A stretch of 64,000 nt of DNA from Callaeas wilsoni (Eukaryota > Chordata > Aves > Passeriformes > Callaeidae), in the NCBI GenBank assembly GCA_013398955.1, contig VWPU01002156.1, positions 1 to 64,000 on the forward strand. The letters are read 5' to 3'. Below the pieces are notes generated by a model that saw only the letters and a list, made by a program, of their open reading frames with translations, made no database searches and had not been told where the DNA came from. The position numbers were made by a program, and so were the translations under genes. This document shows, piece after piece, positions 23,097-36,628 of this stretch (position 1 is its first letter; every line of letters starts with the position of its first letter).

Positions 23097-25060
23097 AATC
23101 CTCCTGTGAGATATCCCTTGGCACTGCTGCTCATAGGCATTAATATGTTCTAACGTGGCTGATCTCAGTTAATTTGGATGGGAACACCCTCTTCTTCAAA
23201 TAGCTGTGAAATAATTTTTACCCTGTATGTGTACATGTCAGAGTTCACTTTCAGTGTGGATGTTTGTGGGGTTTGTTGGTTTGGTTTTTTGTTTTAGTTT
23301 GTTTTTTTAACCAGACATGCCAGTAGTGAGGCAAAAGAAATAGCTATTGTTATTTTTTCTTAGTTCTCCTGTATCAGCCTGCTAAAACAAACTGATATTT
23401 GCTGCAGGAACATCCAGCAGTGCAAGCAGCTCATCTATTTCTCCCCACACAAGCAGTTCCCAAGGCTCAGCTCTGATAGGGAAACATGGGCGGACTTGAA
23501 CAGTTGGAATCCTTCCTTCAGTTATATGACACAGAACTACTTTCCTGTTCTTATTTCCCTTGATTGTTTTTTATCTGGTTTTATATATCATGTTCCTCTT
23601 GTTTTATAAATATTTTCTAGATTTCAGTAGTTGTCTTTTTGTATCCTGACCCTTGAATTAATAGTTTGGCTAATAGTTTCTTGTCTTTAATGAGAGCATA
23701 TATGCTATGTTATCTACATTTTGGAAAATGCGTTATGCTTGCTGTGTTGATTCCTTTCCTTTCTCATGTTTTGAATTGTCCTCAGAATTTCGTGCTGGTT
23801 TTGTTTCTTCTGTTTTGTTTCCTGCTTTTTAAAACTGCTTACTTAAGGACAATTTCTTATCTTCTTGTTCCTGTGCTTCTAATTTGTTTCAGTTTAAAAC
23901 TGTGTTTCCCAGTTGAGATTTTGATATTTTGAACTGAAAAAAAATCAGCTAAATATGTCATCTTGTGTTAGAATAAGCACTGAGTTAGGAACTTATTTTT
24001 CAGGGAGATAATGAAAAAACACTAAGTCTATGAAATCTTCCTAGATATTCTCTGGTAATTGATTTAGGATTAGGTATTTCTACATGAGGGATATAACTTT
24101 TGTCATTGGTTTTATGATTTTGTTAAGTCATAAATCTAATTGTAGTTTCCATTTTACAAATCAGCAATTAAGCAGTAAAGCAATCAATCACACTAATTTT
24201 TTAACAAGAAAGAGGCCATTGTTTTAAAATTTTTACTAAAATACTTTGTTAAATAATAACTTTTAAAAGATGGAGAGTCTAAGTAAATTGTGTTAGAAGG
24301 GGGTGTTTAGTATGACACAAATGGGGGATATAGTAATTTTAAGACTTTGAACTATTTTTATAGTATTTAGAGGCTCGATGTCATCAGTCTTGTTTGCACA
24401 AGACTGTAGTTTGCACAGCTACAGATTTCTTCCAGGGTAAAAAAGTTACAGGAGTTACGGGGATAGAAAAATGAGAGACAAATGTGAATAGGAATAGAAA
24501 GCCTTTCTGTGCAGGAAGAGGAGTGGAAGAATGGGAAATATATTGTCCAGCATGAATGAGGAGGCTGAGCCTTTCCCTGGATGCATTGGCTATTACTTGC
24601 ATTGTGTTAGGGAAAACAGTATAAAGTTTTGCATTTAGGATCTTTTTCTATAGTTTGGAGGCTGCTTTCACTTAGAAGAATGTTCCTCTAGTTGCCAAGA
24701 AAGGATGGGAAAACAATTCCCGCAAATGCTCCTTATCCAGCAACACGGATTTCCACCTCTCATGTTTGTTGGATCACTTTCTCAACCACAGTGCTCTAAG
24801 CTGAAATGCATGTATGCTTGCTCTCATAAGCCCTTGCTCATTTAGGTAAGTCATACTCTGAAATTAGGACAAAGCTTTGGTTAGGTCAGTGCTTTTTTCT
24901 GCTGCTGCAGTTGGTTCTAGACTTCTCACTCATAGCTACATTGTTGTTTCCCTGGACTCAGAACTCACTGATTCCATCACAGCAATTTTTTCCCTTAAAT
25001 CTCAGTATTTGTTTTAATATCATAATATATAAAAATAAACACATGTAGAGATATTTTGGG
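23097..25060 (+). other. IL31RA: Probable IL31RA 3' UTR
   Basis: No coding signal follows the stop codon. The first canonical AATAAA I find downstream is at 25034-25039, which would give a 3' UTR of about 1.9 kb; an ATTAAA at about 25486 is a second candidate. T-rich tracts (23270-23310) and no other gene features. The end point is inferred, not seen. Confidence 0.35.
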
Positions 25061-25949
25061 CCTTTCCAGGAATGGTTTAGCAGCCATATGAAAGGTGCAT
25101 AATCTGAGTTGCATGTTTGACACAGGTAAAAAGTGAAAATAATGCAACCTTTAAGGGATCACTAGAAAGGGGAGGTTCTTGCTAGGTGGCTTGGGTATGT
25201 TATCCTTGTAACAATTCTTAGGTAAGTATATCCTTCTTTTTTATCCCGTTTTATTTCCTTCTCTATTGATACTCTGCCTTTCTCTCCTCATTTTTCTGCT
25301 TCTCTTCCCCATTATTTTCTCAGAAAAAGCAAAATGCAAGAAGTGGGCTCAATACATTCCAGAAAGTAGGACTGCCTTTTGGACATGCTTTGGAATGAAA
25401 GCTTCTTGCACTTGGTTTGTTTTGCATTGGGAATTGTACTCTTTCTGACCTTTTGCAATTTGTCTTTCAAACTAACACTGTGAACCATTAAAAAATTAAA
25501 ACTGAGAAAACATGTAAATATTTTTTTATTGATTTATACTAAACACACCATTTAGACATTTTAGATTTTTGTATTCACATAGAATAGGTCTCACTTTGGA
25601 CTGCTGTTTATAGGGTCACAAGAGAGTGGACTTTAGTCATAGTAATTTTCTATGGCCACAATTTGAGTTGGTAGCTTTCTTTGAATGTTCAACAACAAAA
25701 ATATTATTCCACTTGGATTGTTATTCAGGAAAGAAAAGTAAGTTTCCAAGTCAGTTTGTTAAAAAACAGGTACTTATTAGACAGCACTAATTCCTGGGAA
25801 CAGACAGTGCTTCTGAAAAAATCACAAGGAGCTCAGCCCAGGTGCTGTTTGTCAAGGCCAAGGCCTAATGCGCATTTCTCAGATAATAGTGTGGCTGGTG
25901 GGGGAGTGTGGGGTGCACCACCACAATCCACCCTATGACTAAGGTCAGC

Positions 25950-26667
25950 TTCTCCATGCTACCCCAGGCAGCACTACAGCCTTGCGACAGAGTGGCTGGA
26001 AAGCTGCCCCATGGCAAAGGACCTGGGGGTGCTGGTGACAGCAGCTGAACATGAGCCAGCGTGTGCCCAGGTGGCCAAGAAGGCCAATGGCGTCCTGGCC
26101 TGGATCAGCAATAGTGTGGTCAGCAGGAGCAGGGCAGGGATTGTCCCCCTGTACTCAGCACTGGTGAGGCTACACCTCGAGCGCTGTGTCCAGCTCTGGG
26201 CCCCTCACTCCAAGAAAGACATTGAGGTGCTGGAGTGAGTCCAGAGAAGGGCAGTGGAGCTGGGGAAGGGTCTGGAGCACAAGTCCTGTGAGGAGCAGCT
26301 GAGGCAGCTGGGGGTGTTTAGCCTGGAGAAAAGGAGGCTCAGGGGTGACCTTATCACTCCCTACAACTGCATGGTAGGAGGCTGTGGCCCGGTGGGATTT
26401 GACCTCTTCTCCCAAGTAACAAGTGGTAAGACAAGAGGAAATGGCCTCAAGTTGTGACAGGGAGGGTTTACATTGGATATTAGGAAAAATTTTTCCACCA
26501 AAAGACTTGTCAAGGACTGCCCAGGGAAGTGTTGGGGGCATTTAAAAGACATGTGGATGTGGCTCTTAGGGGACATAGTTAAGTGATAAACTTGGCAGTG
26601 CTGGGTTAACAGTTGGACTCTATGATCTTACAGGTACCTTCCAAACTAAAGAAGTCTGTGATTATAT
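25950..26667 (+). repeat. CR1 LINE 3' portion
   Basis: Intergenic, + orientation. Begins near 'agtggctggaaagctgcccc' and runs through 'aaggacctgggggtgctggt', 'gaacatgagccagcgtgtgc' and 'ttggactctatgatcttaca' to a decayed tail at about 26660. Translations show fragments of the CR1 pol C-terminal region with stops. It is close in type to the reversed copy at 55093. Confidence 0.88.
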
Positions 26668-29600
26668 AGGGCACATTCAAAACATAATCCACTTTGCTGA
26701 TGTTACTTTTTTCCCCAGGGCAGAAAGGAGCTGAGACCTTAATGCGATCTGAAATCTGATCAGACTTTTGTAGGTACACCCATACATACAATTCCTAACC
26801 ACAAAGATTACAGTAGAATTACCTCCGTGCTTTTCTAACCTACTCAACACACTCATTTCTTGCTTGTTCAGAGCTTCTTTTCAGCTAGTTGTCCATTACT
26901 TATATTAGTATTTGATCTCCCCTCCACCTTCTTTCTTGCATCCCTACTGGTTGTTAGACCTTACATGAGGAGGTGTTCAGCTGACATATACTATGCAACC
27001 TTGCTGTGAGAAGAAAATTAGATGCCCAATGCAAAGCATATTTTGCTATTTCTTTGCACAGTATGATTTTTCCAATATGTTGCACATGCACAGTTAAGGA
27101 AAGTTGAAATGCGCTTGCTTTCTTTCTCTAGCATTTGCACAAGCAGAACATCTCCAGATTGCAGACTTTTAAGAAAAGGAGAGGAGTTGGCCCTGTCACT
27201 GCTGCAAGGTGGTGTAGCTTCATCAGAAGTGATGCAGATATACACATACATCCTATGCATAAACATATACCCTATGCATACACATATATCCTATGTATAT
27301 ACAGACATGCATCTATGTAACTACACTGATTCCTCTGAGAACTGCCTGTTGAAGTGCTTGTGTACACCTCAGCATATTTGTGTCTGCACATGCCTGAGCC
27401 CAGACACAGTGAGGTGTCATCATTAACCTAGTTTGTGCAGGAGTACCCACAGAGAAGGAAGTGGTTTGTGTGATTTATATTGTTGCATAGTGTCATTCAC
27501 CAGCAGAGATGGCATTACAGGCTGCTTCACTGCTGGGATCCTCTGTTTTACATTGTGCATGGAGCCTAGCATAAGAGCCCTCAAGGTCCTGGCCCTTGCC
27601 CAGAAACCCTAGCCCGTGTTTGTGCTGTATCTGTTGCTTTTAGATTGCTGCCCCTTGTTTCTGAGTCTCCTGTGTGAGGAGGTGACTGGCTCCCTCCATT
27701 CAGAGTCCAGTGCAAACCAGCACTTGGACAGTCTGGATGCTCAGGAAGCTTTAGACACATGGAGGCTCAAGTCCAGAGTTACAGGGTAGGAGTATCATCC
27801 ATTGCTCCCACGATACAGGTAATTGCTAAGATCAATAGTAAGATAATAACTTAGATGCCTCATGATTGCAGCTGTGGTAGGCAAGGCAACTCTCACAGGT
27901 AAGTTGAGTAGATCTGTGCAGACAGAACGATCTTAGGGTATTAATACTGGTATCATATATAGGTAGGTACCATATATTTTGAAATGACACTGAAAGGCTG
28001 GGTGGAACAAATGTCAGACACCACGCTCTGTGCAGCTTCAGATGAACTGTGGTGCACACACTGTGATGTGGTCATGAAAGTGAAGTTTGGTCTGGTGGTT
28101 TTTTTGCAGTTGAATGGTAGCAAATCATTTGGCATTATGTTGTCAGGGATTAGAAATATTACAAGATAATGAGTCAACTGAAGTTCTACATCAAAGAAAT
28201 TTCAGATTTTAATTTTGAAAGCTTCCTTGATGAATTAGAGTAAGAGGCCTTTGTTATAGCAGGGGTTTCATGTATTAGGTTGTAAGATTTTAGCTTTGCT
28301 CATCTAGAGGTCAAAATACAAAATACTGAAGATTCGACAGCACAGTGTTTGGGAAGTAGTTTGTGCGGCAAACAATGCAATTCTAAATCTCAGTGGTCAC
28401 ACAAAACAGTGTTTTGAATAAAAACCCATGCTTCTTAGGATTGTAAGAGGTAATTTGTGAATATTTATTCAATAGCTTTCTCTTTTACTAGCTATTCTGA
28501 AATAGTCAGATAAGATATCCTGCTAAAGGTCACTTGAAAATAACACATAGACCTTATATATTATAAATTATTTAAGGCTATATAAAAGCTTCTTGTAAAC
28601 AGATGAAATGGATACTAATTTAAGCTAATATCTGAGTTGCTTTGCTGTTGTATCAATCTGCTGCAAAGATAGTGGAAGTTTTGTTCTACTGCTCTGTGTT
28701 AATGTCTGGCATACAGATAGCAGGAAGCAAGGCATATTCTCACTGTAGGTGAGTCTTGAGCCCATAAGAATATGAGCTTATTGCAAGCACAGGTAGTTGT
28801 TAATTGCAGCTTCTTCTGGCTCCTGGCACGACAAAAGTAAAATAAAATATACAGTGATCTTATGGTGTTTCTGTAGAAAGGCTGGAAAATGTGCTACTCT
28901 TGCCTCCTTGCATAACTAAAGGAATTTATATGTCCTGTGAACAAAGGATGACATTAGTAAACAGAGCTGACAAAAAATCATTAAGCATTGTTTTTGTAGC
29001 ATGACCTGTTCTTAATCATACTGTTTATTAGATGCATTTATCCCAAAATACTATTTGTACCCTTCTCATGTACATGTTGTGTTTTGCAGTCTGAGAATTT
29101 ATGAAGAAGGCTCTGAGCAAAATAGTGTCAATTTCATCCATTATGCCTTTCTTTCTTCTACTTTGCAGAAACTTTTTTCTCACAATTTGACAAAAATGTA
29201 ATTATTCTACTAAACTTGGACTAATTTGCCTGGTCTTTTACTGGGCTGTCTAAAGATTATTTTGTTTGCCTTTTTTCTCAAGAGTAAATAGTCATTTTAC
29301 TGCTGCCTCACTATTTAATTAAAAACTACTGTTTTATCTAGGTCTCTTGAACTCTGAACATGAATATGAAGAGTTTAAATCCAAAAATGGGAACGGATGT
29401 TTTACTAACATATTCTTCTGTCAATTGAGATTTTAAAAATATATCAATTTTCAAGAATATCAAAACATGAATAGAAACGGATGTGCATACACTATAGATT
29501 TATCCTCCTATCAGTATCCTAACAGGATACGTGAAAAGTAAACAGCGTGATTATTTAGTGCTGCCTGTTTGTAGGAGACTGGAGAAAAGATTAATGGCTC

Positions 29601-32590
29601 AAAACAACTAAAATGTGTGTTCGGAGCAGAGAACAGGGCAAGTTCTGGGTAGGTCGTGCGGCCACTGCTCCACCCCCCACCCACTGGAGCCTCTGGTCCA
29701 GCCCTGAAGTGGTTACCAAGCCACTGCCCCACAACTCCTGCCCCACAACTTCCTTTTTTCAACATCTGGGTTACTTAAAATAGGAGTTTTCTAAGTGAGT
29801 GCTTTGTGAAGTGCCTTACTTTAATTGGATGTTGCTTTAAAATTTGGCAAGTACTTTATTCTTTAAAGTTTGCAAATAAAAGTTTGCTATTCGACCTCCT
29901 GAGAAGTTTGTTGTCTTCCAAGGGTGTTGAAACACCACAGCCCTCTCAAACACTCGCAGAGCGAGCTTGGGGTGTAACACCATTCCTGTGCTGTCCTTCC
30001 TTCAGCTCTTGAAAGAGACAAGCGTAGGAAATGCTCTCACCAGACAGAAAGGGGCACAGTTTCAAACCAGTCATGTATCTAACTTTATCTGAGAGATTAA
30101 TACTCCAGGGTGCAGGCTGTCCTGAGACACCCCAACTACAGATTGAGGATGTCCTTTCCCAGAGTCTTGAATTACTCAGGTTATTCAAGTGAGCTTTGGG
30201 AGCATGGAGGAGGGTGGAGGGTCAGCCAACAACTCACTTGCTGGGGGATGAGGATTCTGGGAGAGTTGCCCAGTGGGTGCTCAGTAACAGAACAGAACAC
30301 CTAAGGCTGCAGTGGGCTTGTTTCCCAATTCAAGCTGTCAAAGAAACTATGCTGTAATACAGTGATTTATATTTTAAAAGTGCTGCTTCAACATTGACTA
30401 GTCCTATGGAGTAGTGAGGTCAAGACTTTTGAGTTTGAATGTCTGCTACCAATATCTTTCTCAGCCTCTTAGTTTGCCTTGATTTCCTGGCACTGCTCAG
30501 CCTCACACTGATGAGCAGCAAGCCTGCTAAGCCAACTAGTATATTTCAGTTTCAGTGTATGACCTGATAGAACTGAAGTTTCTGAGTCCTTATTTCTTGG
30601 AAAAGTAGCCTTATTTATATTTTCCTGGGTTTGTCATTGCTATGCTCGGAATGCAGTTGTAGCCTAGCCAAGGCTAACTTCTGCAGAATTTTCACCACTA
30701 CATGAGCAACTGTATGTCTAATGGAGTTTAACAAAGCAGTAACACTTTCCATAGTCACAGAAAGATTATGCAAGAGTATCTAGAGATTGTTAGAGACAAT
30801 GAGCGTAAGACTATAATCACAAGTTAATGCTCTGGATGTCCTCTTTGATGTCCACTGTTTGGTTTAGATCAGTGATGTTCTTTCTGAAGCAAAAGAGCAT
30901 AAAAGACTTTCTAAAATGTTACCATGGCAAATTATGTCCTAATGTAAGAAATTTCTTTCTTTAATTATACCAAATGAGCCCAGCATGATTCTGCAGTGAA
31001 TCTTCTCATAGGCAGTGTCTGCTAAGTGGACTCTGTTGTATTTCTGTTACTGTCTTAAACAGTTAGCTGAGAGGGTTTGAGCTGGGAGGGGTTTTAGTTT
31101 TTGTTTCTTTTTCCTGTTTGGTTATGTTTTGTTCCCTTTTAGTGGCAGGAATTTTCACCAGCCTCAACAGTTTATGAGCTACAGATATTTTTATTTACAA
31201 AATGTGTTTCTAAATTCTCTGAACACAAAAAGATTTCAACAGTGGGGGCTGGTGTCTTTGCTTTGAACGTAAAGCTTTTTTGTCACTAGCATACTGCCCA
31301 GAAATGCTCATACCCAGCTGTGTTCATGGCTTGCTGCCTTTGCTGCCTGCTTCTCTCTCCCATGACCTTACACCCCCTTCAAACATGCTCCATGCATTTG
31401 CTTTCATCTCCAGCTATCTTTTTGTTTTGTTTTATAGCTTGGCTCACAAAGAGGCTTGGACTATTGCTTGTCTCTAGGGATTGCATCTCTCTTCTGCTTT
31501 TCCTTTTATTTTCTGGAGAGCTTAATTGCTTTTACGCTTCTGATGAAAAGCTTATACAGTTTTTGGGCCAGACAATGTTTCCCAACATCTGATCTACAAG
31601 GAAGGAAGCAGGGGAGTGTTGAATCATTTTGGTTGAAAAGAAATGCACAGGAGTTTAGATTTTATATTTTTCATCTTTCTTCCAGCACATAAGGCTGGTT
31701 CTCTGTTTATAACTACTGTCTTTATTAAGTAAAGGACAATCCTGGAAATAAGCTGTGCGTTACATCGCCTGATGCACTACGGTGAGGGGGAGAGGAGATG
31801 CTTGAGCTTGAATAGGGGTGATCCCATCCTTTGCTCCCATCCTTTTTTACCCTTCCTTTGCACATTCTGACTTCTCGAGCCCCACTGTCTCAATGCAAAA
31901 CTACCAAACAAATTGCTGGGAAACTACCTAAGTCTTGGGTTTATTAGCAGGTCTGCTAGTTTGTAGATATGGACTAGGTTCCTGATCTAAGGTAGGAGCA
32001 GGAAGTGAGCTGGCAGTGCTGTGTCTAATATGGATAGGAGCGCAGATATGTGGGGTGAATCCCTCATGTGCCCCCTGCTTGTTTTGTGGTGACTGGGGGG
32101 TTTTTGTTGCCATGTCCTCAGATAAATTCTTGGATGCATTGTCTCCAGCTTGTGATTGTTCTGCTCCCATGACTGAGGTTTAATTTTGTAAGGACTGATT
32201 TTCTCTTTAATAATAGGGCTAACAAGTTTCTCTCTAGAGCCATATGTTGTGCAAGGTATCTCTGTTTACTTGAGTTTTTGTGGCCGAGTCTGAGTTTCAC
32301 TGCCTTTAAAGGAATTTGTACTCTGTCAGTGTTTGTTTGTTTTTGGTGTTTCTATGCTGACATTTTTATTTAAGTTAGTCCACATGCTGCACTCTCACAG
32401 AGTCTGACCTTTTTCCTGCATTACAGTCAATCTAATTTTAAAGGCTGATACAAGATCCCTTATTCTTCAAGCTCATAAAATGATTCAATTTGCTTCCATT
32501 AACAAATGTCTATCTATGCATTATCTATCTAAACAGCATTAATTTATATAAATAAGTAAAATGGAGAGGCTTTCTGACACATGCAAGAAT
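26668..32590. other. Intergenic stretch, nothing recognised apart from a small tandem repeat
   Basis: AT-rich DNA between the two genes. I see no exons with family resemblance, no RNA gene and no clear transposon. Short open frames here (for example 29511-29765 and 31280-31692) have no recognisable content. The only structure noted is the 19-nt tandem repeat at 27241. Confidence 0.5.
27241..27297. repeat. 19-nt tandem repeat, three copies
   Basis: Three successive 19-nt units of the form 'tacacatacatcctatgca', the second and third differing at a few places, followed by a decayed fourth. Microsatellite-like minisatellite in intergenic DNA. Confidence 0.85.
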
Positions 32591-33229
32591 GTTAATAGTT
32601 TCACTTAAGGATGATGTCCAGCAGATAGAAGAGCAAAAAACACATGCAGCAAATGAAGGATAATGGGGCTGTGCTAAAAGAGCTGTGCCCTGAGCAGGCT
32701 CTGGAGACATCTGCTATTGCCCTGGGGCTATTGGCAAGCTCTTGTGTCCGAGAGAAGAAGGTGGGGAGGGAAGGAGGGACACTCTTCAGGTGTCTGGCTG
32801 AACATGGCAAGTTTCGTGTAATACATGATAACGGACAGTCAGAATATGTTTTAAAGCTTATTACAGTGACTCCATTTAGGAAAGTTGCCTTAGTACCAAA
32901 ATAGCACCTTTGCCCTGTCCACAGCTGAGTCCTGAGTGATGGTGGGGAGAGGCAGTGTGCATGGTGGGGTGGTCCCCGTGGGTCCTCGGTGCACGTGCAG
33001 ACACGCATCTTCTTTTGCCAATGACACATCTCCTCAAAACGGGAAAAAGCTGCATCTGTTCGAGCAGGAAGAGTTGTGCTGCCACAGGTTTAGTCCAGAA
33101 ATGGTCTTCAGGAGCCTCGTGTTTTTTCCCAAAGCACTTGGGTCAGTGGTGATTATCTGGGCAGAGCCGGGCAGTGATTCAGGCTGCAGCAGTGCATGAG
33201 AACAGGCTTCCTGTCAGCAAACCCCAGCA

Positions 33230-34600
33230 CGTCCATCAGCCCGTGGGGACAAGGAACCGGTAATTGGGGCCTGTTTCATGTGGACCGGCTATTGTGAGGC
33301 CTCATCTGGAGGGATGGTGTGCCAAATGGGCTCTGGGATACTGACCTGCCTGGCAAAAGGCGGGTGCTGAGCCTGCCTGTGACCTGGATTTATGACTCAG
33401 GGTTGTGGGTGATGGAAAACCTTAACAAGGGTCAGGGCTTTTGCTCACAAAGGGAGAGGAAGAAGAGAAACCAAGGGGACTTGCTAAACTGCCAGAAAAT
33501 AAGTATTAAAAACATTCAGGAGTTAGTGCTGGAGCAGTCAGCCTACCAGGGTGGAGCAGTCGGCCTGCCGGCTATTACAGGCAACGTGTGCTGCCATCTC
33601 CTGGCGCGGTCCTGGCGGGCTGAAGGAGCCGTGGGCTGCGGGGGCCCAGCTGCTGTGCTCGCCAGGAGCGCCGTGAGAGGCCGAGAGTGCGGCTGTGCTG
33701 TGCTGTGTTGTGCTGCTGAGAGCAGCCGATCTGCAGCGCGCCGGGTCCCCAGGTGATGCCCAGGCTGCCTCACTGTCCCAACACCACGGTGCTCCCTCGC
33801 TGCTCCCACTTAACGCTGTCAGCATCTGTCTGCTCAGCTGCATCCTAGACATAATGAGGGCCCCAGGCACTCACAGCCCTACGGGGCATTCTCTGAGGAG
33901 CTTTATTTGGGATTCTGGTGCCCAGAACCTGCTGCATGACACTGTGCACTCGGGTAACAGGCTGTGCCAGCAGCAGCAGAGGACCAGCTGAGAGCTGCTG
34001 GAGCTATGTGGTTCCTGCAGAGCTGTCCTCTCACTGAAAGCTGTTGCTGGCCCCTGACCCAGTTCAGTGCCCAGGCCGGCTGTGTGACTCAGGAGTCATC
34101 ACAAAAGGAAAGCCAGGGTGACGCCAAGTATGCCAGTGCACAGTATGCCTCCATTTCCAGGCGAGCCTGGAGTCAGATTACTCACTGAGAAAGTCATCCT
34201 GCATCTCCCCGTTGGGTCACTAGTGCTCAGCCTCCTTGGCTGATCCAGGAATTTCCTAGCTATTTTTTAAGGAGTGGGAGGAATTTTTTGGCTCTACTAG
34301 TTATTTCATGCAGATGGAGTCTGCTGGGAAGTCAGAAAGGTACTGGATCGCTCTGCCACGAATAGCACAAATGACTGGAAAATACATGTAAGATGGTTTC
34401 GCAGAGAGGTTCAATGTTACTGTGATTATCAGTGGTCAGAATGAAGCAGAGATCCCCCAGCCACACTGCAACCACACTGCCCAGAGCTGGGCAGGGCTGG
34501 CAGGGCTGCTGTGCGCTTCTCAGAGGCTGTTGTGCTGGTTTGCTGTCCAGTGCCAGTCCTCCCTGGACAGACCTAGGCTACTTCTAAGGTAGAACGTGGT
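33230..34600. other. GC-rich island between the two genes
   Basis: Base composition rises sharply against the AT-rich surroundings, with the richest part at 33540-33780 including a (TGTGC)n-like stretch at 33690-33718 and several CpGs. Open frames on both strands (33319-33756 + and 33538-33870 -) overlap one another and look like GC-driven shadows. It could be a regulatory island, an exon of a noncoding RNA, or an unrecognised repeat. Confidence 0.4.
33590..33604 (-). promoter_or_regulatory. CTCF-like motif
   Basis: 'gctgccatctcctgg' fits the reverse complement of the CTCF core (CCASYAGRKGGCA type) at all but one core position. It lies inside the GC-rich island, roughly midway between the two gene ends. 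Motif match only, made by eye. Confidence 0.3.
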
Positions 34601-36600
34601 CAGGCACAGCTCCTGCTCCTGTGCACCAGACTCCGCTGGCCCCTGCCACGGGGATAGAGAACTGTTTCCAGGAAACTAGCTGCTTCTGGTGTTCTGAGTG
34701 TATGTACACTGCACAAGTATGTTTCCTGTCTTGCTTTGGCAGCAGGGCAGTAGCCTGTAAAACACAAACTGCTGCCTCCTCTTCTGCACACACTTTGTCC
34801 TGCACTTGTGGAGCTCAACTGCACTAACGCTCATCACATGTCAGCACAGGGGAGCAGGATATACAAAAATGTGACACCTCTGTAGAAAGGTGAAGGGCCT
34901 CATGTGAGACAGTCGTTAGTGAACTACTGTGCAGTAAACCAACATTTTGGAAAAGGAGTCTTTGCATCTAACACTACCAAGCATTAACTCATGCATGACA
35001 TGCCCGGGATGGCTCTTCTGTGGCAGTAATCATTTCTGGTGACATATATTGGAATGCCCCCTTCCCCACCTCACTGCCTCCTCAGTTTTACAGGGGTCTG
35101 AGTCTGTCTATTCAAACGAGGACCTCAGCCAGGAAGGGGAAGCACTCTTTCCCCACCCGCCCACCTTAAAGCCTTTGCTGAAGTTGACCAGCCTTTGAAG
35201 ACCCAACTCTGCATTTTCAGTACTGTGATATGTTCGTACTTTTTAGTACTGAGATATAAACCTGTCAGGATCCTCCACCCATGAGAAACAAAAGAACTAA
35301 ACCCAGGTGAGGCTGAGGGCAGTGCCAGACATAGCCAGGTCAGTGATGCCTTTCACAGAAATGAGACCTTGTGGGTACAGAGCATTGTTTCTGTTTCCAG
35401 GAGCAATTACAAAGGCAGGACTAAAGACCATTCACCTGCTGCTGAACGTGGCCATACGTGCAATGAAGTAGCCTTTTATCCAGAAATGTCATGGTCATGT
35501 CCCTGTTTCTTGCATGTGAGACAGCGGCCGAGACTCTTCTTCTGTGGTTACTACTTGGTAAGCCTTACAAAACACCAACTCCAGCACACAAGGTAAGTAT
35601 GGAATTTTGTTTTCTTTCTGCATATTATGTACTACAGAAATGCAACATTCAGGCTCAGTCAGTTAACAAAGAGGAAGACATTCAAAACTGACCATAAAAT
35701 AAATTGTAGAAAGCAGATTTTATATGACAATACACATGCAGCTTGCAAAAGAATAAAGACAGTGAACAGGTATTAAAACACATTTCCATACAGAGACAGC
35801 TTATGCAGCAATTTACAAGTTTAACCTCTGGCCGGAGTACGCAAGCCCTTTAAAGCTGGCATTCAAATTACCATTAGCTTAATCAGCCATACTTACTTTA
35901 AGTACATAGCAAAATTTAACTAAATGTTTACATTCACTAGCCATCCAATCCAGCATCAAGGCACTTTCCTTGTTGGTAAATCTGTTCCTGTGTCGCACAC
36001 CTCCGCTTACCTAGATGCATATATTGGCACAGCAAACTGGGTGACCAGTAACTTCTTATCCCCAAATAAAAGCAATTGGTTACTAGACAATCCCTGGCTG
36101 TATCAAAGTGTCAGGCTATATGTGACACTGTAAACAAAACTGGTGTGTTAAAAAAAACACAGCAAGTTGACTGGATCCATTAACAAATGTGCTTTGATGA
36201 TGAAAAGTGATAGGTGTTATCAGTTTCCACACTGCAGAGAATGCCCATCTGCCATGCCCGTGATCCCTGGAGAAGAACAGCTGACACTTTAGTCTGAGCA
36301 GGAGGATGTGGAAGTGGAGCTTTCCAGCCATCAGTCAAGAGTTGTGCCATAAGTGTTTTTCATCTATTGTTACAGAAGTGTGCTTCTGCAGAGTAGCAAT
36401 GACATTATTGCATATATCCCCTTCAGGTTGTCTTTGCAAATAAATACAAGTACTGGCTAAGGCTGCATTCTGGGAGGTACTTGCTGCCCACTCTCTCTCT
36501 CCACTACAGTTAAGAGGCAGGGAAGCAGACAATTGTTGAAATCTGGCCCTTCATTATTATTTTTAGGTTTGTTTTATCAAATCCTGTGGCCTTAGAAATG
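34601..36600. other. Intergenic DNA, nothing recognised
   Basis: Mixed composition; no coding exon, RNA gene or clear repeat seen. Part of the left end may still belong to the GC-rich island and part of the right end to the IL6ST 3' UTR. Confidence 0.4.
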
Positions 36601-36628
36601 CATCCTTGTGCATTATGTCAGCACTGCT

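Noticed and set aside
25266..25448. 60-residue hydrophobic open frame downstream of IL31RA
   Set aside because: T-rich DNA naturally translates to Leu/Phe/Ile runs; no splice or family signal and no conserved motif.
26170..26541. 123-residue - strand frame
   Set aside because: Antisense shadow of the CR1 copy at 25950-26667.
32601..33029. 142-residue open frame on the - strand
   Set aside because: Overlaps other frames in the same GC-rising region, shows no recognisable domain, and has no splice context.
33319..33756. 145-residue + strand frame in the GC island
   Set aside because: Composition-driven; the Ala/Arg/Cys-rich end matches the GC and (TGTGC)n stretch, and the opposite strand is equally open.
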